Shown here in pieces: positions 7,984-16,485 of a DNA stretch of 64,000 nt; position 1 is the first letter of the stretch; the number at the start of each line of letters is the position of its first letter. The stretch is from contig CALKJU010000005.1 of assembly GCA_937995535.1 (NCBI GenBank), positions 1 through 64,000 of the forward strand, read 5' to 3'. The notes under the pieces are model-generated. The model was given only the letters and a program-made list of their open reading frames with translations, ran no database searches and was not told the origin of the DNA. The stretch comes from an uncultured Alphaproteobacteria bacterium (lineage in GTDB: Bacteria; Pseudomonadota; Alphaproteobacteria; Geminicoccales; Geminicoccaceae). A program made the translations under genes and the position numbers.

Positions 7984-9545
7984 TGGATCACGCCCGTCGT
8001 CCGCTGCGCTGGCTGTTCGACCGCGCCGAGGCGGCGCTCGGCACGATCTTCCCGCCGGCGTGGAACCCGCTGGTCAATCTCGGCGCGCTCGGCTTCTTCT
8101 TCTATTGGATCATCACGGCGAGCGGGATCTACGTCTACATCTTCTTCGACACCGGCGTGCATCAAGCGTTCGACAGCGTCGAGTACATGACGCACGAGCA
8201 ATGGTACCTCGCCGGGGTCATGCGCAGCCTGCACCGCTACGCGTCGGACGGTCTCGTCGTGGTCATGCTGCTCCATCTGCTGCGCGAATGGTCGCTCGAC
8301 CGTTATCGCGGGGTGCGCTGGTTCAGCTGGATCATCGGCGTGCCGATCCTGGTGCTGGTCTACGTCGCCGGGATCACCGGCTACTGGCTGGTGTGGGACC
8401 GCCTCGCCCAGTACGTCGCCATCGTCTCCACCGAGTGGCTCGACCAGCTACCGTTCTTCGCCGAACCAGTGGCCCGCAACTTCCTCGCCCCCGACGCCCT
8501 CGAGAGCCGCTTCTTCACGCTGATGATCTTCATGCACATCGCCGTGCCGCTGATCACGCTGGTGCTGCTCTGGGTGCATCTGCAGCGGATCACCAAGCCG
8601 CGGATCAACCCGCCACGCGGCCTGATGGTCGGCGCGTTCCTCTCGCTCCTCGCGCTGTCGCTGGTCCATCCGGCGCTGAGCCAAGGTCCCGCCGACTTGG
8701 CACGGGTTCCGGGCACGCTGCAGCTCGACTGGTTCTATCTCGGCCTCTACCCGCTGCTCGAGCATCTGCCGGGGCCGCTCACCTGGGGCGCGGCGGCCAC
8801 CCTGCTGATCATCCTCTTGGCGATGCCCTGGCTGCCGCCCCTGCGCAAGCCGGCGGTGGCGCGGGTCGACCTCGGCAACTGCAACGGCTGCGCCCGCTGC
8901 GCCGCCGACTGCCCCTACGCCGCCATCGCCATGGTCGGGCGCAGCGACGGCCTGCCCTTCTCCGCTGAGGCCCAGGTCGACCCGAGCCTGTGCGTGGCAT
9001 GCGGCATCTGTGCCGGTGCCTGCCCGACCGCGATGCCGTTCCGCCGCGCCTCCGCCCTGGTGCCGGGGATCGATCTTCCGGAGCTCACCATCGCCGCTCT
9101 GCGCGAGGAGGTCGAGCGCGTCGGACGGGCGCTGCCGCGCGACGCGCCGCGCGTCCTGGTGTTCGGCTGCCGCCACGGCGTGCCGCTCGACGGTCTGCGC
9201 GGCGCCGTGGCGCTCGCCTGCACCGGCCAGCTGCCGCCGAGCTTCATCGACTACGTGCTGAGCAAGGATCTGGCCGAGGGCGTGCTCCTGACCGGCTGCC
9301 GCGAGGCAGCCTGCTACAACCGCTTCGGGATCGACTGGACCAAGGCGCGCCTCGCCGGCTCGCGCGATCCGCAGCTCCGCCGCCGCGTGCCGCGCGAGCG
9401 GGTCCGCACGATCTGGGCGGGGCGGCTCGGCGCCGCGCGCCTCGCCGCCGCCGTGGCCGAGTTCCAGCGGGACCTCGCTACCGCCGCCCCGCTCCCGCGC
9501 CCGGCGGCGCCGGCACCGCATCATCTCGCCGCGTCCGATGCGTGA
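7983..9545 (+). CDS. Diheme cytochrome b - 2x[4Fe-4S] ferredoxin - MvhD-like fusion
   Basis: The 520-residue protein joins three modules. Residues 1-290 are a cytochrome b/b6: His84 and His98 in one helix and His185 and His199 in another, each pair 14 apart as in bc1 complexes, plus GYWLVWDRLAQYV. A degenerate Qo-type motif LDWFYLGLYPLL stands where PEWY normally is. Residues 300-347 hold two ferredoxin motifs (C300, C303, C306, C310 and C337, C340, C343, C347). Residues about 380-500 resemble the MvhD/FlpD hydrogenase-delta domain (VFGCRHG, LACTGQL, TGCREAACYNRFG). No Rieske protein is encoded nearby. It sits inside the NO reductase operon, so it probably passes electrons between quinones and that pathway, but the direction is unknown. 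Confidence 0.85.
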   Translation: MDHARRPLRWLFDRAEAALGTIFPPAWNPLVNLGALGFFFYWIITASGIYVYIFFDTGVHQAFDSVEYMTHEQWYLAGVMRSLHRYASDGLVVVMLLHLLREWSLDRYRGVRWFSWIIGVPILVLVYVAGITGYWLVWDRLAQYVAIVSTEWLDQLPFFAEPVARNFLAPDALESRFFTLMIFMHIAVPLITLVLLWVHLQRITKPRINPPRGLMVGAFLSLLALSLVHPALSQGPADLARVPGTLQLDWFYLGLYPLLEHLPGPLTWGAAATLLIILLAMPWLPPLRKPAVARVDLGNCNGCARCAADCPYAAIAMVGRSDGLPFSAEAQVDPSLCVACGICAGACPTAMPFRRASALVPGIDLPELTIAALREEVERVGRALPRDAPRVLVFGCRHGVPLDGLRGAVALACTGQLPPSFIDYVLSKDLAEGVLLTGCREAACYNRFGIDWTKARLAGSRDPQLRRRVPRERVRTIWAGRLGAARLAAAVAEFQRDLATAAPLPRPAAPAPHHLAASDA

Positions 9546-10041
9546 GCCGCTGCGCTGGGCCGGCCAGACGGTCTTCTTCGTCGCCATCGCGGCGATGGTG
9601 GGCCTCTTCGCGAGCTGGCCGAGCTACCGCCAGTTCCCCGAGGATCAGGCGCAGATCAAGCTCAGCCTGAGCCACGGCGCGCAGCGGGTGGAAGCCTGCC
9701 GGAGGCTCTCGGCCGAGGAGATCGCCAAGCTGCCGCCCGCCGAGCGCCGCCCGAACACCTGTGCGCGCGAGCGGCTGCCGGTCCACGTCCAGCTCCTGGT
9801 TGACGGCGACCTGGTGTTCGACGAGGTGGTGGCACCGGGCGGCCTCGCCGGCGACGGCCCGGCCCGCATCTATCGCAAGCTCATCGTCGAGCCGGGGCAG
9901 CGGGAGCTGGTGGCGCGGCTCAAGGACAGTGACCGGCCGGGCGCGTTCGATTACGAGATGCGGGCGGAGGTGAGCTTGGCGCCGCAGCAGAGCCTGGCGG
10001 TCGATTTCCGCGCCGACGCCGGCGGCTTCGTGTTGCGCTAG
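9538..10041 (+). CDS. Membrane-anchored periplasmic protein of unknown function
   Basis: The 167-residue protein has an N-terminal membrane anchor (TVFFVAIAAMVGLFASW) and a periplasmic domain with two Cys (in VEACRRLS and NTCARERL) that could form a disulfide. The C-terminal half looks beta-rich (LLVDGDLVFDEVVAPGG, YRKLIVEPGQRELVARL). I do not recognise a family. It overlaps the cytochrome b fusion gene by 8 bases, so the two are probably translated together and may work together. Its location suggests an assembly or accessory role in NO reduction. Confidence 0.75.
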   Translation: MREPLRWAGQTVFFVAIAAMVGLFASWPSYRQFPEDQAQIKLSLSHGAQRVEACRRLSAEEIAKLPPAERRPNTCARERLPVHVQLLVDGDLVFDEVVAPGGLAGDGPARIYRKLIVEPGQRELVARLKDSDRPGAFDYEMRAEVSLAPQQSLAVDFRADAGGFVLR

Positions 10042-10052
10042 GAGCCTAGCCC

Positions 10053-10451
10053 TTGCCCCTGATCGAGTGGCGTCGCGAGTTCGAGACCGGGATCCCGGAC
10101 GTCGACCACGAGCATCGCGAGCTGGTCGACCTCATCAACGCGCTGCACGAGCGGCTCGGCGCGGATGCGGACCATGACGAGATCGCCCGCTTCCTGGGCG
10201 AGGTGTTCGCCCGCATCTCGGCCCACTTCGCGCTCGAGGAGACGATCATGCGCAAGCATCGCTACGACGAGTACGAGGTGCACAAGGCCGACCACGAGCG
10301 CCTCCTCGACGAGATCCGCGATATCATGGACGCGCACGAGGCCGGTTCCTACGCCGACTACCGGGGCGCGCTTGCCGGCGCCGTGCGCGACTGGTTCGTG
10401 AATCACTTCAAGACCCGCGATGCGCGCCTGCACCGGCGGCTGGGCGTCTGA
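10053..10451 (+). CDS. Bacteriohemerythrin
   Basis: The 132-residue protein is a single-domain hemerythrin that binds a diiron site able to bind O2 or NO. The ligand pattern is clear: VDHEHRELV, then HFALEETIMRKHRYDEY-VHKADHERL, then NHFKTRDARLH. The start appears to be TTG at 10053, preceded by GGAG eight bases upstream; no ATG precedes the conserved IEWRREFETGIPDVDHEH region. Within a NO reductase operon it may scavenge or deliver NO, or protect iron-sulfur centres, but this is inferred from context. Confidence 0.9.
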   Translation: MPLIEWRREFETGIPDVDHEHRELVDLINALHERLGADADHDEIARFLGEVFARISAHFALEETIMRKHRYDEYEVHKADHERLLDEIRDIMDAHEAGSYADYRGALAGAVRDWFVNHFKTRDARLHRRLGV

Positions 10452-10461
10452 GGTCCGGTCG

Positions 10462-11454
10462 ATGAGCGGGCTCGCCCCCTTCCTGCGCATCGTCGCCCGC
10501 GGGCCGACCGTGTCGCGGTCGCTCACGGCGGACGAGGCCGAGGCCGCGATGGGCGTCATCCTCGACGGCGCCGCCGCGCCCGAGCAACTCGGTGCCTTCC
10601 TGCTCGTGCTGCGCAATCGTGGCGAGACGGTCGAGGAGCTGGGCGGGATGGTCCGCGCGGCGCGGGCGCGGCTAAAGGTCGGCGCTCTCCCGGCGGCCGA
10701 CCTCGACTGGCCGTCCTACGCCGACGCGCACCGCCAGCTCCCTTACTTCCTCCTCGCCGCGCGGCTGGTCGCCGACGTCGGGGTCCGCGTCCTCCTGCAC
10801 GGCTGCGCCGGGGCCGGCCCGGCGACCACGCGGCACGGCCTCGCGGCCCTCGGGCTGCCGATCGCGCGCAGCGCGAGCGAGGCCGCGGAACAGCTCGAGA
10901 CCAGGCGCCTCGCCTATCTGCCGCTCGAGCTCCTTCATGCGCGGCTCGCGGAGCTGTTCGCGCTCAAGCCGGTCCTCGGGGTGCGCACCGGGATCAACAG
11001 CATCGCCCGCGAGCTCAATCCGGCGGGTGCCCCGGCGATGCTCCAGGGCGTGTTCCATCCCCCCTACATCCCGCTCCATGTCGGCGCGCAGCGGATGCTG
11101 GGCCAGCCACGGGCGCTGACCTTCAAGGGCGGTGGCGGTGAGGGCCAGCGCAATCCGGACAAGCCCTGCCGCAGCGTCGCCCTGATGGCCGTCGGGGAGC
11201 AGGAGATCGTCTGGCCGCGCCTCGCTGACGGGGCCCCCTGGCCGTGGCGCGACGAGCCGCTCGAGCCGAGCCGGCTGACGGCGCTGTGGCGTGGTGACTG
11301 GGAGGCTCCCGGGCCGGTGGCGGCCGTGATCGGGACGGCCGCCATGGCCTTGTGGCTGACCGGGCGCGCCGTCGATCCGGCGGCCGCCGATACACTCGCC
11401 GGCGAGTTGTGGTCGCGGCGCGATCGGCTCCGGCCCCAGCCGTTGGCGGCATGA
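10462..11454 (+). CDS. TrpD2/YbiB-like anthranilate phosphoribosyltransferase-fold protein
   Basis: The 330-residue protein has the glycosyltransferase family 3 fold: an N-terminal helical domain (SRSLTADEAEAAMGVILDGA, about 16-36) and a C-terminal domain with VLLHGCAGAG, GVRTGINSIARELNP and TFKGGGGEGQRNPD. It resembles the YbiB/TrpD2 group, which in E. coli binds nucleic acid and is not a true tryptophan enzyme. The LETRRLAYLPLELLHARLAEL segment is typical. Similar genes often lie in nitrate and nitrite respiration clusters; the reason is unknown. Its stop overlaps the nnrU start by four bases. Confidence 0.75.
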   Translation: MSGLAPFLRIVARGPTVSRSLTADEAEAAMGVILDGAAAPEQLGAFLLVLRNRGETVEELGGMVRAARARLKVGALPAADLDWPSYADAHRQLPYFLLAARLVADVGVRVLLHGCAGAGPATTRHGLAALGLPIARSASEAAEQLETRRLAYLPLELLHARLAELFALKPVLGVRTGINSIARELNPAGAPAMLQGVFHPPYIPLHVGAQRMLGQPRALTFKGGGGEGQRNPDKPCRSVALMAVGEQEIVWPRLADGAPWPWRDEPLEPSRLTALWRGDWEAPGPVAAVIGTAAMALWLTGRAVDPAAADTLAGELWSRRDRLRPQPLAA

Positions 11455-12116
11455 CCGGCGGCTGGGGCGAGCTCGCGCTGGTCTTCCTCGTCTTCGTCGC
11501 CGCGCATATCGGGCCGACGCGGCCGGGCCCGCGCCGCCACCTTACCGCGCTGCTCGGCGAGCGCCTCTATCTCCTGCTCTACAGCGCGCTGTCGATAGGG
11601 CTGCTGACGTGGCTGATCGTCGCCGCCGGACGAGCGCCCTTCGTGCCGCTGTGGGATCCCGCGCCCTGGCGGGCCTGGGCGGCCATCGCGCTGATGGCGC
11701 CGGCTTGCCTGCTCGTCGCGTTCGGGCTCGGCGCGCCCAACCCGTTCTCGATCGGTGGCGGGGATCCGACGCGCTTCGACCCGACACGTCCCGGGATCGT
11801 CGGCATCACGCGGCACCCGATCCTCTGGGCGGTGGCGCTCTGGGCCGCCGCGCATCTCCTTGCCAACGGCGACCTCGCCCACGCCCTGCTGTTCGGCAGC
11901 TTCCTCGGCATGGCGGGGCTCGGCATCCGCGTGCTCGACCGGCGCGCGCGACGCCGCCTTGGCGACGCCGCCTGGGCAACGCTCACCGCGCGGCGCCGGC
12001 CCGGCTGGCGTCCCATCGAAGGATGGCTGCGCCTTGTCGCGGCGCTGCTCCTCTACCTCGGTCTCCTCCACGCGCACGAGCCCGTCATCGGCGTCGATCC
12101 GATGGCCTGGCTGTAG
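11451..12116 (+). CDS. nnrU: NnrU family membrane protein
   Basis: The 221-residue integral membrane protein matches NnrU, which is needed for NO reductase activity in several denitrifying alphaproteobacteria. Seen in the sequence are LVFLVFVAAHIGPTRPGPR, a central membrane pair, then GIVGITRHPILWAVALWAAAH, the conserved TRHP-type segment, and WLRLVAALLLYLGLLHAHEPVIGV at the end. The ATG overlaps the stop of the preceding gene. Its presence supports NO reduction as the function of this operon. Its molecular activity is not established. Confidence 0.88.
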   Translation: MTGGWGELALVFLVFVAAHIGPTRPGPRRHLTALLGERLYLLLYSALSIGLLTWLIVAAGRAPFVPLWDPAPWRAWAAIALMAPACLLVAFGLGAPNPFSIGGGDPTRFDPTRPGIVGITRHPILWAVALWAAAHLLANGDLAHALLFGSFLGMAGLGIRVLDRRARRRLGDAAWATLTARRRPGWRPIEGWLRLVAALLLYLGLLHAHEPVIGVDPMAWL

Positions 12117-12129
12117 CGGACAGCGCAGG

Positions 12130-12606
12130 ATGGACGACCTCGCCATCGCCCGGGCCCTGCACGTCCTGGCCATCGTCCACTGGATCGGTGGCGTGGCCAT
12201 GGTGACCTGGGTGATCCTGCCCGCCGTCGCCCGGCTCGCCGAGCCCGGCCGGCGGCTCGACCTGTTCGAGGCGGTCGAGGGACGCTTCGGCCGGCAGGCG
12301 CGCTGGTCCGTCACGATTGCCGGAGCCACCGGCCTCTACCTCACCCATCGCCTCGACGCCTGGGACCGATTTCTCGACCCGGCCTATTGGTGGATGCACG
12401 CGATGCTCGCGCTGTGGGCGGTCTTTACGGTGATCCTGTTCGTCGCCGAGCCGCTCTTCCTACACGACTGGTTCCGCCGCGAGGCGCGCGTCGCGCCGGA
12501 GCGCATCATGCGCCGGGTGCAGCGCGCCCACCATGTGCTGCTGACCCTCGCGCTGGTGACGATCGCCGGCGCGGTTCTCGGAGCACACGGGGCCTTGCTC
12601 TGGTGA
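12130..12606 (+). CDS. Four-helix membrane protein, CopD/DUF-type, end of NO reductase operon
   Basis: The 158-residue protein has about four membrane helices with His residues in the first (RALHVLAIVHWIGGVAMV) and later ones (YWWMHAMLAL, RAHHVLLTLAL), a pattern of heme- or metal-binding small membrane proteins such as the CopD-like group. It starts 13 bases after nnrU and is the last plus-strand gene of the operon. Its last 147 bases are covered by the convergent CbiX-like frame on the other strand. Function is unknown; a role in heme or copper handling for NO reductase is a guess. Confidence 0.75.
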   Translation: MDDLAIARALHVLAIVHWIGGVAMVTWVILPAVARLAEPGRRLDLFEAVEGRFGRQARWSVTIAGATGLYLTHRLDAWDRFLDPAYWWMHAMLALWAVFTVILFVAEPLFLHDWFRREARVAPERIMRRVQRAHHVLLTLALVTIAGAVLGAHGALLW

Positions 12607-13290
12607 GCACGCGGTCGCGAGGGCGAGGATGAGCGGCACGAGCCCCCGATCGGCGCCGACGACGCCGGTGTAGACGAAGGGCCGGTCGATCTCCGCCAGC
12701 GCCGCCCGGACATCGCCGTCGCCGTGCGGGCCGTTGTCGAGGAACAGCCCGACGGCGACGATGCGCTCACCCGACAACGCCGCAGCGGCCCGCGCCGGCG
12801 TCGGTGCCTCCTCCAGAAGGGCGCAGCCGACATCCGAGAACCCGCGCCCCGCGAGCGCCGCGGCGATCCGCCGGGCGTGGGCGGCGCTGGCCGCGGCGCG
12901 CGGGGTCCCGTGACCGACCAGCAGGAGTGCCGTGCCGGCGGCGGACCAGCCGGCGTCACGACAGGCGGCCGCGGCACGGGCGAGCACGAGCGCCGGCAGG
13001 TCCGGGCTCGCGCCCACCGGCCGGGTCAGGCGCCAGGTGGGCGACGGCGCCACCCGCTCCAAAGCGGCGCGCAGACGGCCGTAGATATAGCCCTCGCTCA
13101 TGAGCATGGGCACGACGGTCAGCGGTGGTGGCGCGCCCACCAGCGCCGCCGCCACGGACGGCTCGGCCTTGAGGCAGCCGACCCGGACCTCGTTCCAGGC
13201 ACCCAGCGTCCGGATCGCCCGCGCATGGTCCGCGGCGCTGCCCGGCCCGCCGTCGACACCGTGGGTGGCGAGGATCAGCGTGCCCGTCAT
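12460..13290 (-). CDS. CbiX/SirB-like sirohydrochlorin chelatase, with long antisense C-terminal tail
   Basis: The frame from the ATG at 13290 shows a two-half CbiX-type chelatase: MTGTLILATHGVDGG at the start and LLLVGHGTPRAAASAAHARR near residue 135, each with a candidate metal-binding His. The recognisable domain ends near LVPLILALATAC (about residue 230). The remaining 47 residues lie fully antisense to the convergent membrane-protein gene. It is last in the nir operon, two bases after nirN. Because nirE makes precorrin-2 and heme d1 is built from siroheme, this protein could insert Fe into sirohydrochlorin. A separate precorrin-2 dehydrogenase is not seen here. Confidence 0.75.
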   Translation of the reverse strand: MTGTLILATHGVDGGPGSAADHARAIRTLGAWNEVRVGCLKAEPSVAAALVGAPPPLTVVPMLMSEGYIYGRLRAALERVAPSPTWRLTRPVGASPDLPALVLARAAAACRDAGWSAAGTALLLVGHGTPRAAASAAHARRIAAALAGRGFSDVGCALLEEAPTPARAAAALSGERIVAVGLFLDNGPHGDGDVRAALAEIDRPFVYTGVVGADRGLVPLILALATACSPEQGPVCSENRAGDRHQREGQQHMVGALHPAHDALRRDARLAAEPVV

Positions 13291-13291
13291 C

Positions 13292-14845
13292 TCAGTGGCT
13301 CGTGCCCGGGGAGCGGCTGATCTTGTTGCCGACATTGTACTTGCCGACCGGTTTGACCATCGGCAGCCGCTTGACCACCGCGAAGGTGGCGGTGTCGTAG
13401 ACGACCAGCTCGCCGTCCATCTCGGAGACCGAGACGAGCGCGAACCGCCCGTCGCGCGTCAGCTCGACATGGCCGGTGATCTTGCCCGGTGCCGGCTGCA
13501 ATGTCGCCACCAGCTCGAGCGTGCGGGTGTCGAGGATCTGGAGCTTGTCCTTCTCGGGGCCGAGTGAGACATCGATCCAGGCGTAGGGGCTCGCCTCGTG
13601 GCCGCGGATGAAGAAGCCCGGTCCGAGCGTCGCGACCCGCTCGACCACCTGCCAGCTCTTCAGGTCGATCACGCTGAGCGCGGCCTCGCCGAGATGCGGC
13701 GTCGCGAGCACCGGCCTGCCCTGCCAACTGAAGGCGATGCCCGAGCCGAGATGCGGCAGGCCCGGGAGCGGCAGCTCGGCGATCTCGCGACGCACATCGA
13801 GGTTGACGACGACGCCCTTGCCGCCGTCGCGGCTGGAACCGATCAGGTTGGTGTAGGTCGGGTCGAAGAAGAAATCGTCGAGCGGCGCCGTCAGGGGGAT
13901 GCGCCGGACCGGGAACGGGCTCGTTTCGGCCAGCCCTTCGACCATCCCCGGCTCGTAGTTGTGGACGAGGCCGGCGAACACCGCCGGCGGCTCGGGCGCG
14001 TAGGAGACCTCCCAGATCTCCGGCAGGTCCTTGAGTGCCAGGATGAAGCTCCGGCGCGGCGCGGCCTGATAGACGGCGCTGACCCGCGAGGTCCGTTTGT
14101 GGAACGGATCGTCCACGGTCTTGACCTCGAGCGGCGCCAGCGTGGCGGCGTCGAGGATCACGAGGCTGTGTGGCAGATAGTTGGCCACCGCAATCACCCG
14201 GCCGTCGTCGGAGATGGCGATGTTGCGGCTGTTGATCCCGGCGCGGACCTCAGCGACCGGCTGCAAGCTCCACAGATCGTAGCGGGTCACCCAGCCGTCC
14301 CGCGACATCAGGTGGACGAAGCGCCCGTCGGGACTGAACTTGGGCCCGCCGTGGAGCGCGAAGTGCGTCGGGAAGCGGGCCAGCGGCTCGAACCGGTCGC
14401 CGTCGAGAATGGTGACGTGCTGGTCGCCGGCCTCGACCACGACGAACAGGTTCAGTGGATCGGTGTGCCACTGCGGCCGGTCCGGCAGCGCCTCCGGCGC
14501 CACGAGCACGACCCGCGACGCCTCGATCTCCTCGACCCCCCAGCGTGGCATCTCAGCCAGCGGGGTGCGCACCAACTCGGCCAGCGCCGCGATCTCGGCT
14601 TCGTCGAGCCGATCGGCGAAGCCGGGCATCTGCGTCGCCGGCCGGCCGTCACGAATCACGGCCTCGAGCGCCGGGGGCTTGAGCCGGCCGAGGCTCTCAG
14701 GGAGCAGCGCCGGGCCCATCCGGCCAAGACGGTCCTCGCCGTGGCAGGAGGCGCAATGCTCGCGGTACAGCTCCGGCGCCGGCATCGCCGAGGCCGGCGC
14801 CGCCAGCGCCATGAGCAGGGCGAGGCTAGGCCACCGCGCGGGCAT
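13292..14845 (-). CDS. nirN: NirN, dihydro-heme d1 dehydrogenase (cytochrome c / d1 domain)
   Basis: The 517-residue precursor has a signal peptide (ending near PASA), a cytochrome c domain with CASCH (C31, C34, H35) and a heme d1-type beta-propeller. NirN performs the last step of heme d1 synthesis in the periplasm. It is distinguished from NirS by its divergent propeller and by the C-terminus GKYNVGNK in place of the NirS GKFNVYNT. It overlaps nirJ by 20 bases and is followed by the chelatase gene. Confidence 0.88.
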   Translation of the reverse strand: MPARWPSLALLMALAAPASAMPAPELYREHCASCHGEDRLGRMGPALLPESLGRLKPPALEAVIRDGRPATQMPGFADRLDEAEIAALAELVRTPLAEMPRWGVEEIEASRVVLVAPEALPDRPQWHTDPLNLFVVVEAGDQHVTILDGDRFEPLARFPTHFALHGGPKFSPDGRFVHLMSRDGWVTRYDLWSLQPVAEVRAGINSRNIAISDDGRVIAVANYLPHSLVILDAATLAPLEVKTVDDPFHKRTSRVSAVYQAAPRRSFILALKDLPEIWEVSYAPEPPAVFAGLVHNYEPGMVEGLAETSPFPVRRIPLTAPLDDFFFDPTYTNLIGSSRDGGKGVVVNLDVRREIAELPLPGLPHLGSGIAFSWQGRPVLATPHLGEAALSVIDLKSWQVVERVATLGPGFFIRGHEASPYAWIDVSLGPEKDKLQILDTRTLELVATLQPAPGKITGHVELTRDGRFALVSVSEMDGELVVYDTATFAVVKRLPMVKPVGKYNVGNKISRSPGTSH

Positions 14846-15989
14846 CGCCGGCCTCCAGCCCGAGCTCGGCGTCGGTCAGATAGCAGGCGGGGTCCTCGGC
14901 CCAGGGATCGCCGTGGATGCGCATCGCCCGCACGCGCGTGTTGCCGCCGCAAATCGCCCGCTCGGGACAGATGCCGCAGCGACCGCCGAGCAGGCGCGGC
15001 CGCCGCTTGAGGCCGGCCATGATCGGGTCGCTGACGTCCGCCCAGATCTCGCCGAACGGCCGCCTGCGCACGTTGCCCAGCGAATAGTGCCACCAGAAGG
15101 TGTCGGGGTGGACCTCGCCGAGATTGTCGATGTTGGCGACGTTCACCCCGCTGGCGTTGCCGCCCCAGGCCTCGAGCTTGGCGCGCAGATGCGCCGCCCG
15201 CTCCGGGAAGCGCCGCTCGACCCAGCGCAGTAGATAGACGCCGTCGGCGTCGTTGTTACCGGTCACGAACTCGGTGGCATGTCCCGCGCGGAGATGCGCC
15301 CAGCAGCGCTCGAAAAGCAGGTCCATCACAGCCCGGGTGGTGCGGTGATGCGCGTCGGCGTCACGGTAGCGGTCGCCGCGGCCGGAATAGACCAGATGCG
15401 ACAGGTAGAACTTGTCGAGCTGCTCGGCCTCGAGCAGATCGAGCATCGCGGGCAGGCTCTCGACGTTGCGCTCGGTGACGGTGAAGCGCAGGCCGACCTT
15501 GATCCCGCGCGCGCGGCAGTGGCGGATCCCGGCCAGCGAGGCGGCAAAGGCGCCGGGGACGCGGCGGAAGCGGTCGTGCACCGCGCCGATCCCGTCGAGG
15601 CTGACGCCGACATAGTCATAGCCGACGGCGGCGATGCGGTCGGCCATCGGCTCGTCGATCAGCGCGCCGTTGGTCGACAGGCCGACGTAGAAGCCGAGCG
15701 CCTTGGCGCGGCTGGAGACGGCGAAGATGTCCGGGCGCAGGAGCGGCTCGCCGCCGGAAAGGATCAGCACCGGCACGCGCGCCGCCTTGAGGTCGTCCAT
15801 CACCCGGAAGACCTCCGCGGTGGTCAGCTCGCCCGGAAAATCGACGTCGGTGGACAGCGAGTAGCAGTGGATGCAGTTGAGATTGCAGCGGCGGATCAGG
15901 TTCCAGATCACCACCGGCCCGGGCGGCTGCGCCCGGCGCACCGGGCTCGGCGCGATCAGTTCACGCATGAACTGGCTCAGACGGAACAT
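14826..15989 (-). CDS. nirJ: NirJ, radical SAM heme d1 biosynthesis protein
   Basis: The 387-residue protein carries the radical-SAM cluster motif CNLNCIHC (C35, C39, C42), the SAM-binding LSGGEPLLRPD, and a C-terminal SPASM-like Cys cluster (CGICPERAICGGN, then CYL). NirJ replaces propionate side chains of the heme d1 precursor with keto groups. Start choice: the ATG at 15989 gives the family N-terminus MFRLSQFMRELI; longer frames upstream are antisense noise. It lies between nirH and nirN in the nir operon. Confidence 0.93.
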   Translation of the reverse strand: MFRLSQFMRELIAPSPVRRAQPPGPVVIWNLIRRCNLNCIHCYSLSTDVDFPGELTTAEVFRVMDDLKAARVPVLILSGGEPLLRPDIFAVSSRAKALGFYVGLSTNGALIDEPMADRIAAVGYDYVGVSLDGIGAVHDRFRRVPGAFAASLAGIRHCRARGIKVGLRFTVTERNVESLPAMLDLLEAEQLDKFYLSHLVYSGRGDRYRDADAHHRTTRAVMDLLFERCWAHLRAGHATEFVTGNNDADGVYLLRWVERRFPERAAHLRAKLEAWGGNASGVNVANIDNLGEVHPDTFWWHYSLGNVRRRPFGEIWADVSDPIMAGLKRRPRLLGGRCGICPERAICGGNTRVRAMRIHGDPWAEDPACYLTDAELGLEAGDARAVA

Positions 15990-15996
15990 GCTCGCC

Positions 15997-16485
15997 TCAC
16001 CCGCCCAGCCGGAGGCCGGTCTTCTTGAGGATCGCGGTGCTGTAGAGGACCTCGTGTGCGCGACAGGCGGGCCCGAGGAGCGCCGCGATGCGCGCCACCT
16101 CGGCCTCGACCTCGTCGCGGCTATGGCCGTGGACCATGGCGAAGAGGTTGTACGGCCAGTCCGGCGGCCGACGGGGCCGGCGGTAGCAGTGGCTGACGCT
16201 CGGCAGGGCGCCCACGGCCGGCCCGAGCTCGGCCAGGCGCGCATCCTCGACGTCCCACACACTCATCCCGTTGGCCGTGTAGCCCAGCGCATAGTGATTG
16301 GGCACGGCGGCGATGCGGCGGATCACGCCGCGCTCCAGCATCCGCCGCATGCGCTCCATGACGTCGGTGGCGGCGAGGCCGAGCTGCTCGGCCACGACCT
16401 GGTAGGGCTCGCGACAGAGCGGCAGCCCGGCCTGCGTGGCGCGGACGATCGCGCGATCGGTCGCGTCGAGGGCCGAGGCGGTCAT
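15997..16485 (-). CDS. nirH: NirH, siroheme decarboxylase subunit (AsnC/Lrp-like)
   Basis: The 162-residue protein has an N-terminal winged helix-turn-helix-like part and a C-terminal AsnC-like fold containing CYRRPRRPPDWPYNLF, the signature of the AhbB/NirL/NirH type. The nirDLGH proteins together decarboxylate siroheme to didecarboxysiroheme. The assignment to nirH rests on order and size in the run D-L-G-H (152, 163, 148, 162 residues), which copies the Pseudomonas arrangement. Its start overlaps the nirG stop (ATGA). Confidence 0.85.
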   Translation of the reverse strand: MTASALDATDRAIVRATQAGLPLCREPYQVVAEQLGLAATDVMERMRRMLERGVIRRIAAVPNHYALGYTANGMSVWDVEDARLAELGPAVGALPSVSHCYRRPRRPPDWPYNLFAMVHGHSRDEVEAEVARIAALLGPACRAHEVLYSTAILKKTGLRLGG

